Assembly (NCBI GenBank): GCA_903902745.1
Contig: CAIUWA010000018.1
Span: forward strand, 1-64,000
DNA length: 64,000 nt
DNA from: an uncultured Opitutia bacterium
GTDB taxonomy: Bacteria > Verrucomicrobiota > Verrucomicrobiia > Opitutales > Opitutaceae
Reading direction: 5' to 3'
Part shown: positions 31,528 to 39,409 of the stretch, one piece after another
Position numbering within the stretch: position 1 is the stretch's first letter
How the letters are laid out: each line of letters opens with the position of its first letter
Position numbers and translations under genes: made by a program
The notes under the pieces: model-generated
The model's input: only the letters and a program-made list of their open reading frames with translations
Databases searched by the model: none
Told to the model about the DNA's origin: nothing

Positions 31528-32367
31528 TCAGCGGCCGTCCCAGATGATCGCGTTCAGGATCATTTGGGAGATGTTGGGATTCTCGTACTCCTCGCTGAAA
31601 TGCCCGGATTGGAAATAGAAGATCATCCCGGCCCCGGATTTTTTGAACCAGGCCGTCCGGTCCTGCTCGAAAAACGTGTGGGTGCGCGGATCAGTGTACT
31701 GGAAACCGATCAGGACGGTCTTTTCCCGGCCATCGGTGTATTTGTGGTTCATGTAGGCCTCGGATTTCGGGAGCACGATGGACGGATATTCCCGCGCCAC
31801 GGCCAGCGCATCGCTGGACTGGTAGCGGATCGGTGCGCCCCATTGCACATCGTGCGTCACGATGAAATGCGTCGGATGCAGCCGCACCAGCGTCACCTTC
31901 ACGCCGGGTTCCCCCTCGCCGCCCGTGTACCAGCCGTAGCCCGCGCCGGGCGCCACCGGTGCGCTGGATTCCTTGGGGCTGTCCAGCTGGATGCCCATGA
32001 AATCGAAGTAGTATTTGTTCTCCGCCTTGCCGCTGGAGATCATGTGATGCAATGCGACGAAGCGGCCGCCTTTTTTCGTGTAGTCGATGATCGCCAGCTC
32101 GGTCGGCTCCAGCAGACGGTTGTGGATATAACCCAGCACGGCCCGATACCCGCTCCAGTCCGCCGGCAGGTGCGCCTGGTCCACCACCGTGGTGTCGAAG
32201 CCACCCTTGGCCTTCAGGAACGCCACCAGCGGCTCGACCGGCTTCGCCTCGTCATGCACCAGCAGGAGGCGGTTGTCCGCCGCCGCCACGCCGTTGAACA
32301 GGAGGCCGGCGGCAAAAATGAAACCAAGCCAAGGGAGGAAGGAGCGGCGCAGGGTAGTCGTGATCAT
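31528..32367 (-). CDS. ThuA-like domain protein, exported
   Basis: This 279-residue protein has a signal peptide (LPWLGFIFAAGLLFNGVAAAD) and a glutamine-amidotransferase-like ThuA fold: RLLLVHDEAKPVEPLVAFLK, GGRFVALHHMISSGK, HPTHFIVTHDVQWGAP and GMIFYFQSGHF near the end. ThuA-like proteins are linked to sugar use (trehalose utilisation) but many are uncharacterised; no catalytic Cys triad is evident. The ORF is open further upstream across a repeat; ATG 32367 starts the signal peptide. Confidence 0.78.
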   Translation of the reverse strand: MITTTLRRSFLPWLGFIFAAGLLFNGVAAADNRLLLVHDEAKPVEPLVAFLKAKGGFDTTVVDQAHLPADWSGYRAVLGYIHNRLLEPTELAIIDYTKKGGRFVALHHMISSGKAENKYYFDFMGIQLDSPKESSAPVAPGAGYGWYTGGEGEPGVKVTLVRLHPTHFIVTHDVQWGAPIRYQSSDALAVAREYPSIVLPKSEAYMNHKYTDGREKTVLIGFQYTDPRTHTFFEQDRTAWFKKSGAGMIFYFQSGHFSEEYENPNISQMILNAIIWDGR

Positions 32368-32431
32368 GGGTGGGAAAGCCAACCCACAACCCCGCCCGCT
32401 GCAAAGAAAGAAAGCGGCCCAGCAGCAGCTC

Positions 32432-32540
32432 AACTGTAGGAGCGGCTTTACGCCGCGATGATCAGGTCTGTCGGGCAATCTGTCCGCCATAGCGCTGGCG
32501 ACGACGGAAACCATCGCGGCGTAAAGCCGCTCCTACAGTT
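32432..32540. repeat. 29-bp perfect inverted repeat, GTAGGAGCGGC type (family B, copy 1)
   Basis: A 29-bp arm beginning AACTGTAGGAGCGGC (32432-32460) has its exact reverse complement at 32512-32540, enclosing 51 bp that contain TCCGCCATAGCGCTGGCGACG, a piece resembling family D. It sits between the ThuA and DTW genes. Confidence 0.85.
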
Positions 32541-32549
32541 TCTCTCCCC

Positions 32550-33218
32550 TCACGCCCGCGAACGCCTTTGGTTGAGCCTTTCCAGCAGCTCCGGAAATGC
32601 CTCTCGCACGGGCGACTCCGCCAGGAATTTCTCCGCGGCCGCCTTCTCACCGCGGGCGCGCAGGCCCGCATAAACGTGAAGCTCGAACTGCAGGCGGAGT
32701 TGCGCGTGCTCCTGCGTCCGGCCGAGCGCAGCCAGCAGAAAGAGCAGCGACTCCACCGTGGAATATTTCCCCTCCCCCTGCTGGTCGCGCAGCAGGTAAC
32801 GACTCGGGCCCGCCATCGGGAGGCTTACCGGGCGGCCCCAGCGCTCGACGCCATGCAGCATCCGCGCGGCCTCGCGCCAGCTGCCGTCGAGGAGCAGCAC
32901 CTGCAGGTTCTCCGGCGGCGCTCCCGCCGGCAGTGCGTCGCCGAGCGGATGCAGGATCCAGAGGGTGCGCCCGGGCTGCACGATCGCCGCCCGGTTGAGC
33001 GGGAGGTCGTGGCGGAAAACATGGCCGCGCGACGACGGGATCACGCGGTTGATCAGCCGGCCCGTGCTGGTCGGCCGCCAGAATTCGCGGTGGTGGATCA
33101 GCACGTCCACCTGCAGCGGACAGTCGATGGCCTGGAACCCGTCGCAAATGCACCACCGGGGTGAGTACCGGCACCGCTCGCAACGGGGATTGTTTCCCAG
33201 CACAACGCTTCGCGACAT
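32550..33218 (-). CDS. DTW domain protein, predicted tRNA-uridine aminocarboxypropyltransferase
   Basis: This 222-residue protein has a four-cysteine zinc-like cluster near the N-terminus (Cys13, Cys16, Cys23, Cys25) and the motif LLLDGSWREA (Asp111-Trp114), which corresponds to the family DxTW with Ser replacing Thr. DTW enzymes transfer the aminocarboxypropyl group of SAM to uridine in tRNA. IHHREFWRPTSTGRLIN and LSTVE-like GKYSTVESLLFLL are also typical. The mild Thr-to-Ser change probably does not abolish activity. Confidence 0.85.
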   Translation of the reverse strand: MSRSVVLGNNPRCERCRYSPRWCICDGFQAIDCPLQVDVLIHHREFWRPTSTGRLINRVIPSSRGHVFRHDLPLNRAAIVQPGRTLWILHPLGDALPAGAPPENLQVLLLDGSWREAARMLHGVERWGRPVSLPMAGPSRYLLRDQQGEGKYSTVESLLFLLAALGRTQEHAQLRLQFELHVYAGLRARGEKAAAEKFLAESPVREAFPELLERLNQRRSRA

Positions 33219-33274
33219 GATCCGCCCATCCGGAGCGGCATCGCCCCCCGGGTCAACCCCGACAAGCCGGGTTT

Positions 33275-33362
33275 AGCCACAAAGGCACGGAGATACGAAG
33301 ATCGGGCTGCAACAGGGATTCCTCACCCGATCGAACTTCGTGCCTCCGAGTCTTTGTGGCCA
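33275..33362. repeat. GGCCACAAAG-type intergenic inverted repeat
   Basis: AGCCACAAAGGCACGGAG at the left and CTCCGAGTCTTTGTGGCC at the right form imperfect arms around an inner AAGATCGGG/CCCGATCGA pair. It lies in the 251-bp gap before the GH2 gene, where I see nothing else. Confidence 0.6.
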
Positions 33363-33469
33363 AAAGATCCGGGGCGATCGCTGCTGCCCCGCGGCACGGA
33401 TGACTCGACAAGCGGCGCCGGACTCCGGCAAATCAAGCCGCTTTCCCCGTCAGCCAGCCCCTTTACCCC

Positions 33470-35377
33470 ATGAAAATCTCCGCCCGGTTACGGTCCCGCG
33501 TTCCCTTCCACCGGTTTTTGTCGCCCGCACGCACGATGATCCGTCCTGCCCTCCTGGGCGTGGCCGTGGCGCTCGCCGGACTCGCGGCCAGTTGCACCAC
33601 GTCTCCCGACACCGGCGCCAAGCCGGGTGCGCCCGCCAGCCAGTCTCCCCTCACGCTGTCCAGGGGCTGGCAGTTGCAGGACATCGCCAAGGTGCCTGAG
33701 CCCGGCGAGGTCGTTTCGACCGCGGCCTACACGCCGGCCGGCTGGTTCAAGGCCACGGTGCCGGGCACGGTGCTGACCACGCTCGTCAACAACGGCGTCT
33801 ATCCCGAGCCGCTCTACGGCGAGAACAACCGTCCGGATAAAATCCCCGAGAGCCTGTGCCGCACGTCCTACTGGTATCGCACACCGCTCACCGTGCCGCG
33901 CGATTACGCCGGCCGGCGGGTATGGCTCAATTTCGAGGGTATCAACTACACCGCCGAGGTCTGGGTGAATGGCCGCCGCGCCGGCGCTATCCGCGGCGCG
34001 TTTGCCCGCGGCATTTTCGACGTCACTTCGCTCGTGCAACCCGGCGCCACCGCCGTGCTCGCCGTCCTCATCCAGCCGCCGCCGCACCCAGGCGATCCCG
34101 CCGAGCAGACGCAGGCCGCGGGCACGGGTGGCAACGGCGGCCCATTTTCCAAGGACGGCCCGACGTTCATCGCCACGCAGGGCTGGGACTGGATCCCCGG
34201 CATCCGCGACCGCAACATGGGCATCTGGCAGAAGGTGTCGCTCGCCGCCTCCGGCCCGGTCGTCGTCGAAAATCCGCTCGTGGTTTCCCACCTGCCGCTC
34301 CCGCGCACTGACACCGCCGACCTGACGGTCGAGACGACCGTGCGCAATGTCACCGACACCGTGCAATCCGGCGTGCTCTCCGGCACGTTCGAGGGCGGCA
34401 CTTTCTCTGCGCCCGTGACGCTGCAGCCCCGCGAGGAGCGGCTCGTCCGTTTCACCTCGGTCACCACTCCGCAACTGCATGTCACCCACCCGCGTCTCTG
34501 GTGGCCCAACGGCTACGGCTCACCCGAACTCTACTCGCTGCACCTCGGCTTCGCGCTCAACGGCGCGGTGTCCGATACGCGCGACGTGAGCTTCGGCATC
34601 CGCGAGGTCACGTACCAGTTGCCCGGCTCGGAAAACCTCGCGCTCTCCATCAACGGCGTGCCCGTGATGTGCCGCGGCGGCAACTGGGGCATGGACGAGG
34701 CGATGAAGCGCATCCCGCGCGAGCGGCTCGAGGCGCAGGTCCGTTTCCACCAGCTCGCCAACTGCAACATGATCCGCAACTGGGTCGGCCAGAGCACCGG
34801 CGAGGATTTCTATGACTTGTGCGACCGCTACGGCATCATGGTCTGGGACGAGTTCTTCGAGCCAAACCCCAGCGACAGCGGCCGCATCAGCCGCAACGAC
34901 GGCAGCGAGGATGTCCACGATGTCCCGCTCTATCTCGCCAACGTGCGCGAGAAGGTCCTGCGCTTCCGCAACCACCCGAGCATCGTCCTCTGGTGCGGCC
35001 GCAACGAGGGCGACCCCGCGCCCGCGCCGGTCGCCGAGGGCATCAAGCAGATCATGGCGGAGCTGGAGCCCGCGCGGCTCTACCATCCGAACTCCAACGA
35101 CGGCAAGGGCGTCCGCTCCGGCGGGCCGTATTCCTGGCGCCCGCCCGCGGCATTCTACACCTATCCTGCGACGGGCCCGCGCGTCGAGGCGTTCAAGACG
35201 GAGCTCGGCAGCGTTTCGATCCCCACGCTCGAGGCCGTCCACGCGATGATGCCGGCGAAGGACTGGGACACGATCAACGACGACTGGGCCGAGCACGACC
35301 TCTGCCGCGGCGCGCAGGAAGTGGAAGGAGGTGCTGGCTCGCACCGCGCTTCCACTTGGGCAAAAATCGGAATTTGA
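33470..35377 (+). CDS. C-terminally truncated GH2 family glycosidase (beta-mannosidase/exo-glucosaminidase type)
   Basis: This 635-residue lipoprotein-like protein (signal with box LAGLAASC; alternative start ATG 33536) has the GH2 sandwich domain (WYRTPLTVPRDYAGRRVWLNFEGINYTAEVWVNG), immunoglobulin-like domain and the start of the TIM barrel. The acid/base motif WCGRNEGD and nucleophile strand FKTELGSVSIPT are present. Homology stops at DDWAEHDLCRGAQ (about 35319); the final 19 residues are unrelated and come from the integrase gene read in another frame. The last barrel strand and the C-terminal domains, some 200-300 residues in relatives, are missing, so the enzyme is probably inactive. 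It can be regarded as a gene remnant. Confidence 0.85.
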   Translation: MKISARLRSRVPFHRFLSPARTMIRPALLGVAVALAGLAASCTTSPDTGAKPGAPASQSPLTLSRGWQLQDIAKVPEPGEVVSTAAYTPAGWFKATVPGTVLTTLVNNGVYPEPLYGENNRPDKIPESLCRTSYWYRTPLTVPRDYAGRRVWLNFEGINYTAEVWVNGRRAGAIRGAFARGIFDVTSLVQPGATAVLAVLIQPPPHPGDPAEQTQAAGTGGNGGPFSKDGPTFIATQGWDWIPGIRDRNMGIWQKVSLAASGPVVVENPLVVSHLPLPRTDTADLTVETTVRNVTDTVQSGVLSGTFEGGTFSAPVTLQPREERLVRFTSVTTPQLHVTHPRLWWPNGYGSPELYSLHLGFALNGAVSDTRDVSFGIREVTYQLPGSENLALSINGVPVMCRGGNWGMDEAMKRIPRERLEAQVRFHQLANCNMIRNWVGQSTGEDFYDLCDRYGIMVWDEFFEPNPSDSGRISRNDGSEDVHDVPLYLANVREKVLRFRNHPSIVLWCGRNEGDPAPAPVAEGIKQIMAELEPARLYHPNSNDGKGVRSGGPYSWRPPAAFYTYPATGPRVEAFKTELGSVSIPTLEAVHAMMPAKDWDTINDDWAEHDLCRGAQEVEGGAGSHRASTWAKIGI

Positions 35378-36632
35378 ACGGGAAATCATAACGTTTCTTC
35401 GTCACTGCAAAATCAGCCATGCGCCCGCGACCATCGCACTGGCCAAGGCATATCTCGGTGGAATTCCGAGGCAAGGGCCGAGTGCGACGGCGCCAGATGG
35501 CAGCGAACCGGCGCGGGAGGCCCTGCGCTGGTTTTTCCGGACCGCCGTCGGTCCCTTCGGCCGCGTCGCACCGCCGGTCGGGTTCGCACCGCAGACTCCA
35601 GACGCGAAAGCACGCGTCCCATTCGCGACTGGGACGCGACGGATGTCCGCTGTGCCGCCACCAGCCGCGGCCGACTTGGGTGGAGCGGACTGGGAACGTG
35701 ACTTGATCAAGGCCTGCCGCGAACGCGGCTTTCTTTGGCGGACCGAGGAGACCTACCGGGGCTGGGCGGCGCGATTTGCGCGGCACGTCGCTCCACAATC
35801 ACCCTATCAGGCCGGCGCCGCCGAGCTTGAGTCGTTCCTGAGCGATCTGGCCGTGCGCCTGCGGGCCAGCCGTTCCACCCAGCGGCAGGCGCTCAATGCC
35901 CTGGTCTTTCTGCTGCAGGAGGGTCTGCACCGTCAGGTCGGCGAGCTCAATTTTCGCCGGGCCGAGGCCGGCCGCCGGGTACCCACGGTCCTCACGCGCG
36001 AGGAATGCGGCCGACTCTTCGCCCAGTTGGACGAAAAGCACCGTCTCATGGCAGAGCTGATGTATGGCAGCGGCCTGCGGCTCATGGAGCTGCTGCGGCT
36101 GCGCATCCATCACGTTGACCTGGCCCGCATGCAACTCACGGTGCATGGCGGCAAAGGCGACAAGGACCGCGTGACCATGGTGCCCGCCCGTCTGGCCGCC
36201 GGACTCGGCCGGCAGATCGAGGATTTGCGCGAAATGTTTGCTGCCGACCGGCGGGAAAACCTGCCCGGAGTCTGGCTGCCGGAAGGACTCGCGCGCAAAT
36301 ATCCGAAGGCCGGTGAACGGTGGGAATGGCAGTGGCTGTTTCCCTCACGCGAGACCAGCGTGGATCCAGCTACGGGCGTCCGCCGGCGGCATCACACCCT
36401 TGACGGCGCTTTTCAAAACGCCATCCGCAGCGCCGCCGCAGCGGCCAAGCTCGACAAGCGCGTGACGCCGCATGTGCTGCGGCATTCGTTTGCGACGCAC
36501 CTGCTGGAGGCGGGGACGGACATCCGCACGGTACAGGATTTGCTCGGGCATGAGAGCGTCGAGACGACCCAGATCTATACCCATGTGATGGTGAAGCCGG
36601 GGATGGGGGTGCGGTCGCCACTGGACGGCTGA
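35331..36632 (+). CDS. intI: integron integrase IntI (tyrosine recombinase)
   Basis: This 433-residue recombinase has the full active site: Arg250 (GSGLRLMELL), Lys275 (GGKGDKDR), His381/Arg384 (HVLRHSF), His407 and Tyr416 (QIYTH). The IntI-only insert is clear at about 311-357 (LARKYPKAGERWEWQWLFPSR then SVDPATGVRRRHH). The N-terminal extension (EFEREIITFLRHCKISHAPATI, then ALRWFF) is of the kind seen in verrucomicrobial IntI. GTG 35331 follows GGAAGGAG; codons upstream in this frame (RRKWKE) also look native, so the true start may have been lost at the junction. The gene overlaps the GH2 remnant by 47 bp. No attC site is visible on either side. Confidence 0.9.
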   Translation: MLARTALPLGQKSEFEREIITFLRHCKISHAPATIALAKAYLGGIPRQGPSATAPDGSEPAREALRWFFRTAVGPFGRVAPPVGFAPQTPDAKARVPFATGTRRMSAVPPPAAADLGGADWERDLIKACRERGFLWRTEETYRGWAARFARHVAPQSPYQAGAAELESFLSDLAVRLRASRSTQRQALNALVFLLQEGLHRQVGELNFRRAEAGRRVPTVLTREECGRLFAQLDEKHRLMAELMYGSGLRLMELLRLRIHHVDLARMQLTVHGGKGDKDRVTMVPARLAAGLGRQIEDLREMFAADRRENLPGVWLPEGLARKYPKAGERWEWQWLFPSRETSVDPATGVRRRHHTLDGAFQNAIRSAAAAAKLDKRVTPHVLRHSFATHLLEAGTDIRTVQDLLGHESVETTQIYTHVMVKPGMGVRSPLDG

Positions 36633-36652
36633 ACCGAACCATTCAATCGTGT

Positions 36653-36720
36653 CACGCGAAGCCGCGAAGGCGAACCAAGGGGAATGGGGCCGATCTTCGC
36701 GCGCTTCGCGGCTTCGCGTG
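36653..36720. repeat. 17-bp perfect inverted repeat after the integrase
   Basis: CACGCGAAGCCGCGAAG (36653-36669) has its exact reverse complement at 36704-36720. It starts 20 bp after the intI stop. It lacks the RYYYAAC/GTTRRRY core of an attC site and resembles the other REP-like hairpins. Confidence 0.75.
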
Positions 36721-36838
36721 AATCAGGCCGAAAAAAGGCGGCCCGACGCCCCGGAACTCCCGTGCGCCAGCGGGGTCGGCCCAATCTTACCGTTTACCTC
36801 CGGCTTGCGTCGCCCTTTCTCCCGCCCACCCTTGTCCC

Positions 36839-37408
36839 ATGAACCCCGGCCGCAGCCTGCTCGGCGCCATTGAAGGCCTGCTGGACCGCATCCTCTGCGT
36901 GATCGGCGCGGTGCTTTTTTCCCAGGCGCCGGAGTTCATGCAGCAATACCTCCAACGCCTCGGCGGCCATCTCGATGAGGCCCGCTTCCAGCTGCAGCAG
37001 TTTCAATCGGCCGCGGCGCAATCCGGCCTCACGCTTGAGCGGCTCATCAGCCAGACTGCCGCCAACGCCGATCCGGCCGTGAACCGGCTCGGCGGGGTCA
37101 TGACGTCCGCTGTCGTCCGGGTCGACTCGCTCGAGGCGGCGCAGTCGGCAATCCAGCACGCTTCGCTCTGGACGCGCCCGTTTGTTTTCCTGCGTCATCT
37201 CGATCCCGCCATCGCGCAGGCCACATGGGGCATCTTCAAGCCGGCGGTGCCCACGACCACCGAGGGGCTGGTCTACGCCCTGCTCGGCATGCTCGTGCTA
37301 ACCGGCCTTTATCATTTCGGCCTCAAATACCCCCTCGCCTGCCTCGCGCGCGGCCGAGCCCGGCGAAAAGCAGGCCGGACCGCCCGCGATCTGGCGGCGA
37401 CGAGCTAG
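36839..37408 (+). CDS. DUF2937 family membrane protein
   Basis: This 189-residue protein shows the DUF2937 layout: an N-terminal hydrophobic helix (LLDRILCVIGAVLFSQAPEF), a long amphipathic/coiled-coil middle (residues 40-110), and a C-terminal membrane segment (LVYALLGMLVLTGLYHFGL) before a basic tail. The function is unknown. The leader is pyrimidine-rich with no Shine-Dalgarno site. Confidence 0.8.
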   Translation: MNPGRSLLGAIEGLLDRILCVIGAVLFSQAPEFMQQYLQRLGGHLDEARFQLQQFQSAAAQSGLTLERLISQTAANADPAVNRLGGVMTSAVVRVDSLEAAQSAIQHASLWTRPFVFLRHLDPAIAQATWGIFKPAVPTTTEGLVYALLGMLVLTGLYHFGLKYPLACLARGRARRKAGRTARDLAATS

Positions 37409-37475
37409 TGCGGCAGAACGGAGGGGCGGATGATCGGATGGTCAGACGGACGGGCCGTCCGTCCCCACCCGCGGC

Positions 37476-38075
37476 TCAGGCTCGGGCGGGGGCGGGTTCC
37501 GTCGCGCGATGGGCGCAGGCGTGCTGCCGCAGGAGGTAAATATGGCTCGAGAGCAGCACCGGCACCACCCACAGCGGAATCAGGGCCAGCGGCAGCCCGG
37601 TGATTTCGACCATGGAACCGGGACGGGTGAGATTCAGCCAGCCAGCCGTTCCCACGGCGACAAACAGGTCGGCCGCGGCGACCAGGTTCCACCAGAAGAG
37701 TCCGCGGCGAAATCCGGCGCCCTCGTGCCAGAAGAGCAGGCCGAGTGCGCCCACGGCCGCCACAATGTCGCCCCAACCCGCCCGCTGGGCGAATTCCACC
37801 GGCAGGCGTCCCTGCACCTGCAGCCACAGGAAATAAATCCCGACGAACCGGACCAGATGGACCGCGAGAATCGCCCGCACGCCGAGGGCCACCGCCGCGG
37901 CCTTCAGTCCACCAGCGCGCGCGAGCGCGACGGAGAATCCAAGCGTCAGGCCGGCGATCAGCAAGGGCGCCCCGACCGGGGGCAGATGGGCGAGGAGATG
38001 GCAGGCCCCCGCGAGCGAGGCGAGGAGGCCCCAGACGGCAAGAACGAGGAATAATTTCCGAGCTGAAGAATGCAT
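37476..38075 (-). CDS. hypothetical multi-span membrane protein
   Basis: This 199-residue protein has five or six predicted membrane helices (FLVLAVWGLLASLAGACHLL, APLLIAGLTLGFSVALA, AVALGVRAILAVHLVRFVGIYFLWLQ, WGDIVAAVGALGLLFW, LVAAADLFVAVGTAGWL, LPLALIPLWVVPVLLSSHIYLL). I do not recognise the family. It is transcribed divergently from an HxlR regulator across 93 bp that contain an inverted repeat, so it is the likely target of that regulator. Confidence 0.65.
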   Translation of the reverse strand: MHSSARKLFLVLAVWGLLASLAGACHLLAHLPPVGAPLLIAGLTLGFSVALARAGGLKAAAVALGVRAILAVHLVRFVGIYFLWLQVQGRLPVEFAQRAGWGDIVAAVGALGLLFWHEGAGFRRGLFWWNLVAAADLFVAVGTAGWLNLTRPGSMVEITGLPLALIPLWVVPVLLSSHIYLLRQHACAHRATEPAPARA

Positions 38076-38132
38076 GGGCAGGAGGGAAATCAGGTGTTAC
38101 TTAAAATTTGAAAGCCAGTGGGATGACAAGTC

Positions 38133-38149
38133 ACTTGCTTTTTGCAAGT
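38133..38149. promoter_or_regulatory. HxlR-type operator candidate
   Basis: ACTTGC (38133-38138) and GCAAGT (38144-38149) form an inverted repeat around TTTTT, 20 bp before the HxlR start, inside the divergent promoter region. Spacing and base composition resemble operators of HxlR-family dimers. Confidence 0.55.
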
Positions 38150-38168
38150 ATAAAGCCATTCCTTCCCC

Positions 38169-38606
38169 ATGCCCGCCCTGCGCCGTCCCGCCAAGCTCTC
38201 CGCCCGCCGCTCGCCCTGCCCCATCGCCGGAGCCTTGGACTTGCTGGGCGATAAATGGACGCTCCTCGTCGTGCGCGACCTGTTCGCCGGCCGGAAGCGC
38301 TACGGAGAGTTTGCCGGCTCGATGGAAAAAATTCCGACCAACCTGCTCGCCGACCGCCTCAAGCGCCTCGAGCAGGCGGGAGTCATCACGAGTTCACCGT
38401 ACCAGGACAATCCCCCGCGCTACGAATACACGCTCACGGCCGTCGGCGAGGAACTGCGTCCCGTGATGCAGGAACTCGTGAACTGGGGCCGCCGCCACCT
38501 GCCCGGCACGAAGGTCCGCGCCGAGATCACGGGCAACCCCTCCGACTCGCCATTTCTTCCCTCCTGGATCCGGCTGCCGGCCCGGCGGGAAAAGAGACTC
38601 CCGTAG
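38169..38606 (+). CDS. HxlR-family transcriptional regulator
   Basis: This 145-residue winged-helix regulator has the conserved HxlR core: CPIAGALDLLGDKWTLLVVRDL, RYGEFAGSMEKIPTNLLADRLKRLE, and YEYTLTAVGEELRPVM. The N-terminal Cys before the domain is the family's redox-sensitive position in several members. It is divergent from a membrane protein gene, with an inverted-repeat operator candidate between them. Confidence 0.9.
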   Translation: MPALRRPAKLSARRSPCPIAGALDLLGDKWTLLVVRDLFAGRKRYGEFAGSMEKIPTNLLADRLKRLEQAGVITSSPYQDNPPRYEYTLTAVGEELRPVMQELVNWGRRHLPGTKVRAEITGNPSDSPFLPSWIRLPARREKRLP

Positions 38607-38619
38607 CTGATGCCTGAAA

Positions 38620-38692
38620 GTCGGAGCGGCTTTATGCCGAGAAGATTTGGTACGCCGAGCGAACATCGCGGCATAAAGCCGCTCCTACAGTT
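38620..38692. repeat. GTAGGAGCGGC-type inverted repeat (family B, copy 2)
   Basis: CGGAGCGGCTTTATGCCG at the left pairs with CGGCATAAAGCCGCTCC at the right (ending in GTAG on the other strand). The arms differ from copy 1 mainly by TACG versus TATG. It lies 14 bp after the HxlR stop. Confidence 0.75.
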
Positions 38693-38801
38693 TCAAAAAC
38701 GACCACCTCCGGGAAATGCACCCGAGAGATTCGCGGATTTTTGATAGAACTTCCGGCGCCGGTCCGAGTCAGTCCTCGCGGCGATATCATCGCCGACCAC
38801 C

Positions 38802-39212
38802 ATGACCACACCGGCGGCAGCACCCGAGGAAAATACTTCGCGCCGGAAGAGCCTGCGGATCCTCTACGCCGACGACCTGCCCGGACTGTGCGAAGTGACC
38901 CGGCTGGCCCTGTCCTCGGAAGGACATGTGATCGAATGCGTCGCGAACGGGCGCGAGGCGATGGCGAAGCTGGCAGCAGACCCGGCGATATTTGACGTGG
39001 TGATCACCGACCACCACATGCCCGGCAAGAGCGGCCTGGAACTCGTCACCTGGCTGCGCACCCTCCCGTTTCCGGGCCGGATCATCGTCATGACCGCCGA
39101 GCTGAGCCCCGCCATGGGCGAGGCTTACCGCAGGCTCTGCGTGGACGGCATCGTCTACAAGCCCGCGTGGCCCTCCGAATTGAGGCAGATGGTGGCTGAA
39201 CTCGGCGGGTAG
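38802..39212 (+). CDS. single-domain response regulator (receiver only)
   Basis: This 136-residue CheY-like protein has the acidic pair Asp24-Asp25 (ILYADDLPGLCE), phospho-acceptor Asp70 (VITDHHMPG), Thr98 (VMTAEL) and Lys120 (IVYKPAWP). It has no output domain. No histidine kinase is encoded nearby; the next gene is a dCache/HAMP membrane sensor that lacks a kinase domain. Confidence 0.9.
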   Translation: MTTPAAAPEENTSRRKSLRILYADDLPGLCEVTRLALSSEGHVIECVANGREAMAKLAADPAIFDVVITDHHMPGKSGLELVTWLRTLPFPGRIIVMTAELSPAMGEAYRRLCVDGIVYKPAWPSELRQMVAELGG

Positions 39213-39233
39213 GCGATTGCGCTGGGCTTTATA

Positions 39234-39326
39234 AAATCGTTCTCGTTCTCGTAATCGTTCTCGTTCTCTCGCTTCGACCAAGAGAGAGAGAGGAGAACGA
39301 GAACGATTACGAGAACGAGGAACGAT
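39234..39326. repeat. AATCGTTCTCG inverted repeat (family A, copy 2)
   Basis: AAATCGTTCTCGTTCTCGTA at the left is mirrored by TACGAGAACGAGGAACGAT at the right, with a second inner pair (ATCGTTCTCGTTCTC / GAGAACGAGAACGAT). It lies between the receiver and sensor genes. Confidence 0.85.
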
Positions 39327-39409
39327 GAAACGGGGAGGCGCCGAGCAAGCTCGGGCCCTACAAACCGCGGGTGTTGCGCATCCGCGGCCCGGCGGATACG
39401 TCCTGCAGC

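Noticed and set aside
35331-36838. attC sites or a gene cassette array near the integrase
   Set aside because: I looked for RYYYAAC and GTTRRRY boxes with imperfect palindromes on both sides and found none; the inverted repeat at 36653-36720 is a perfect palindrome without these boxes.
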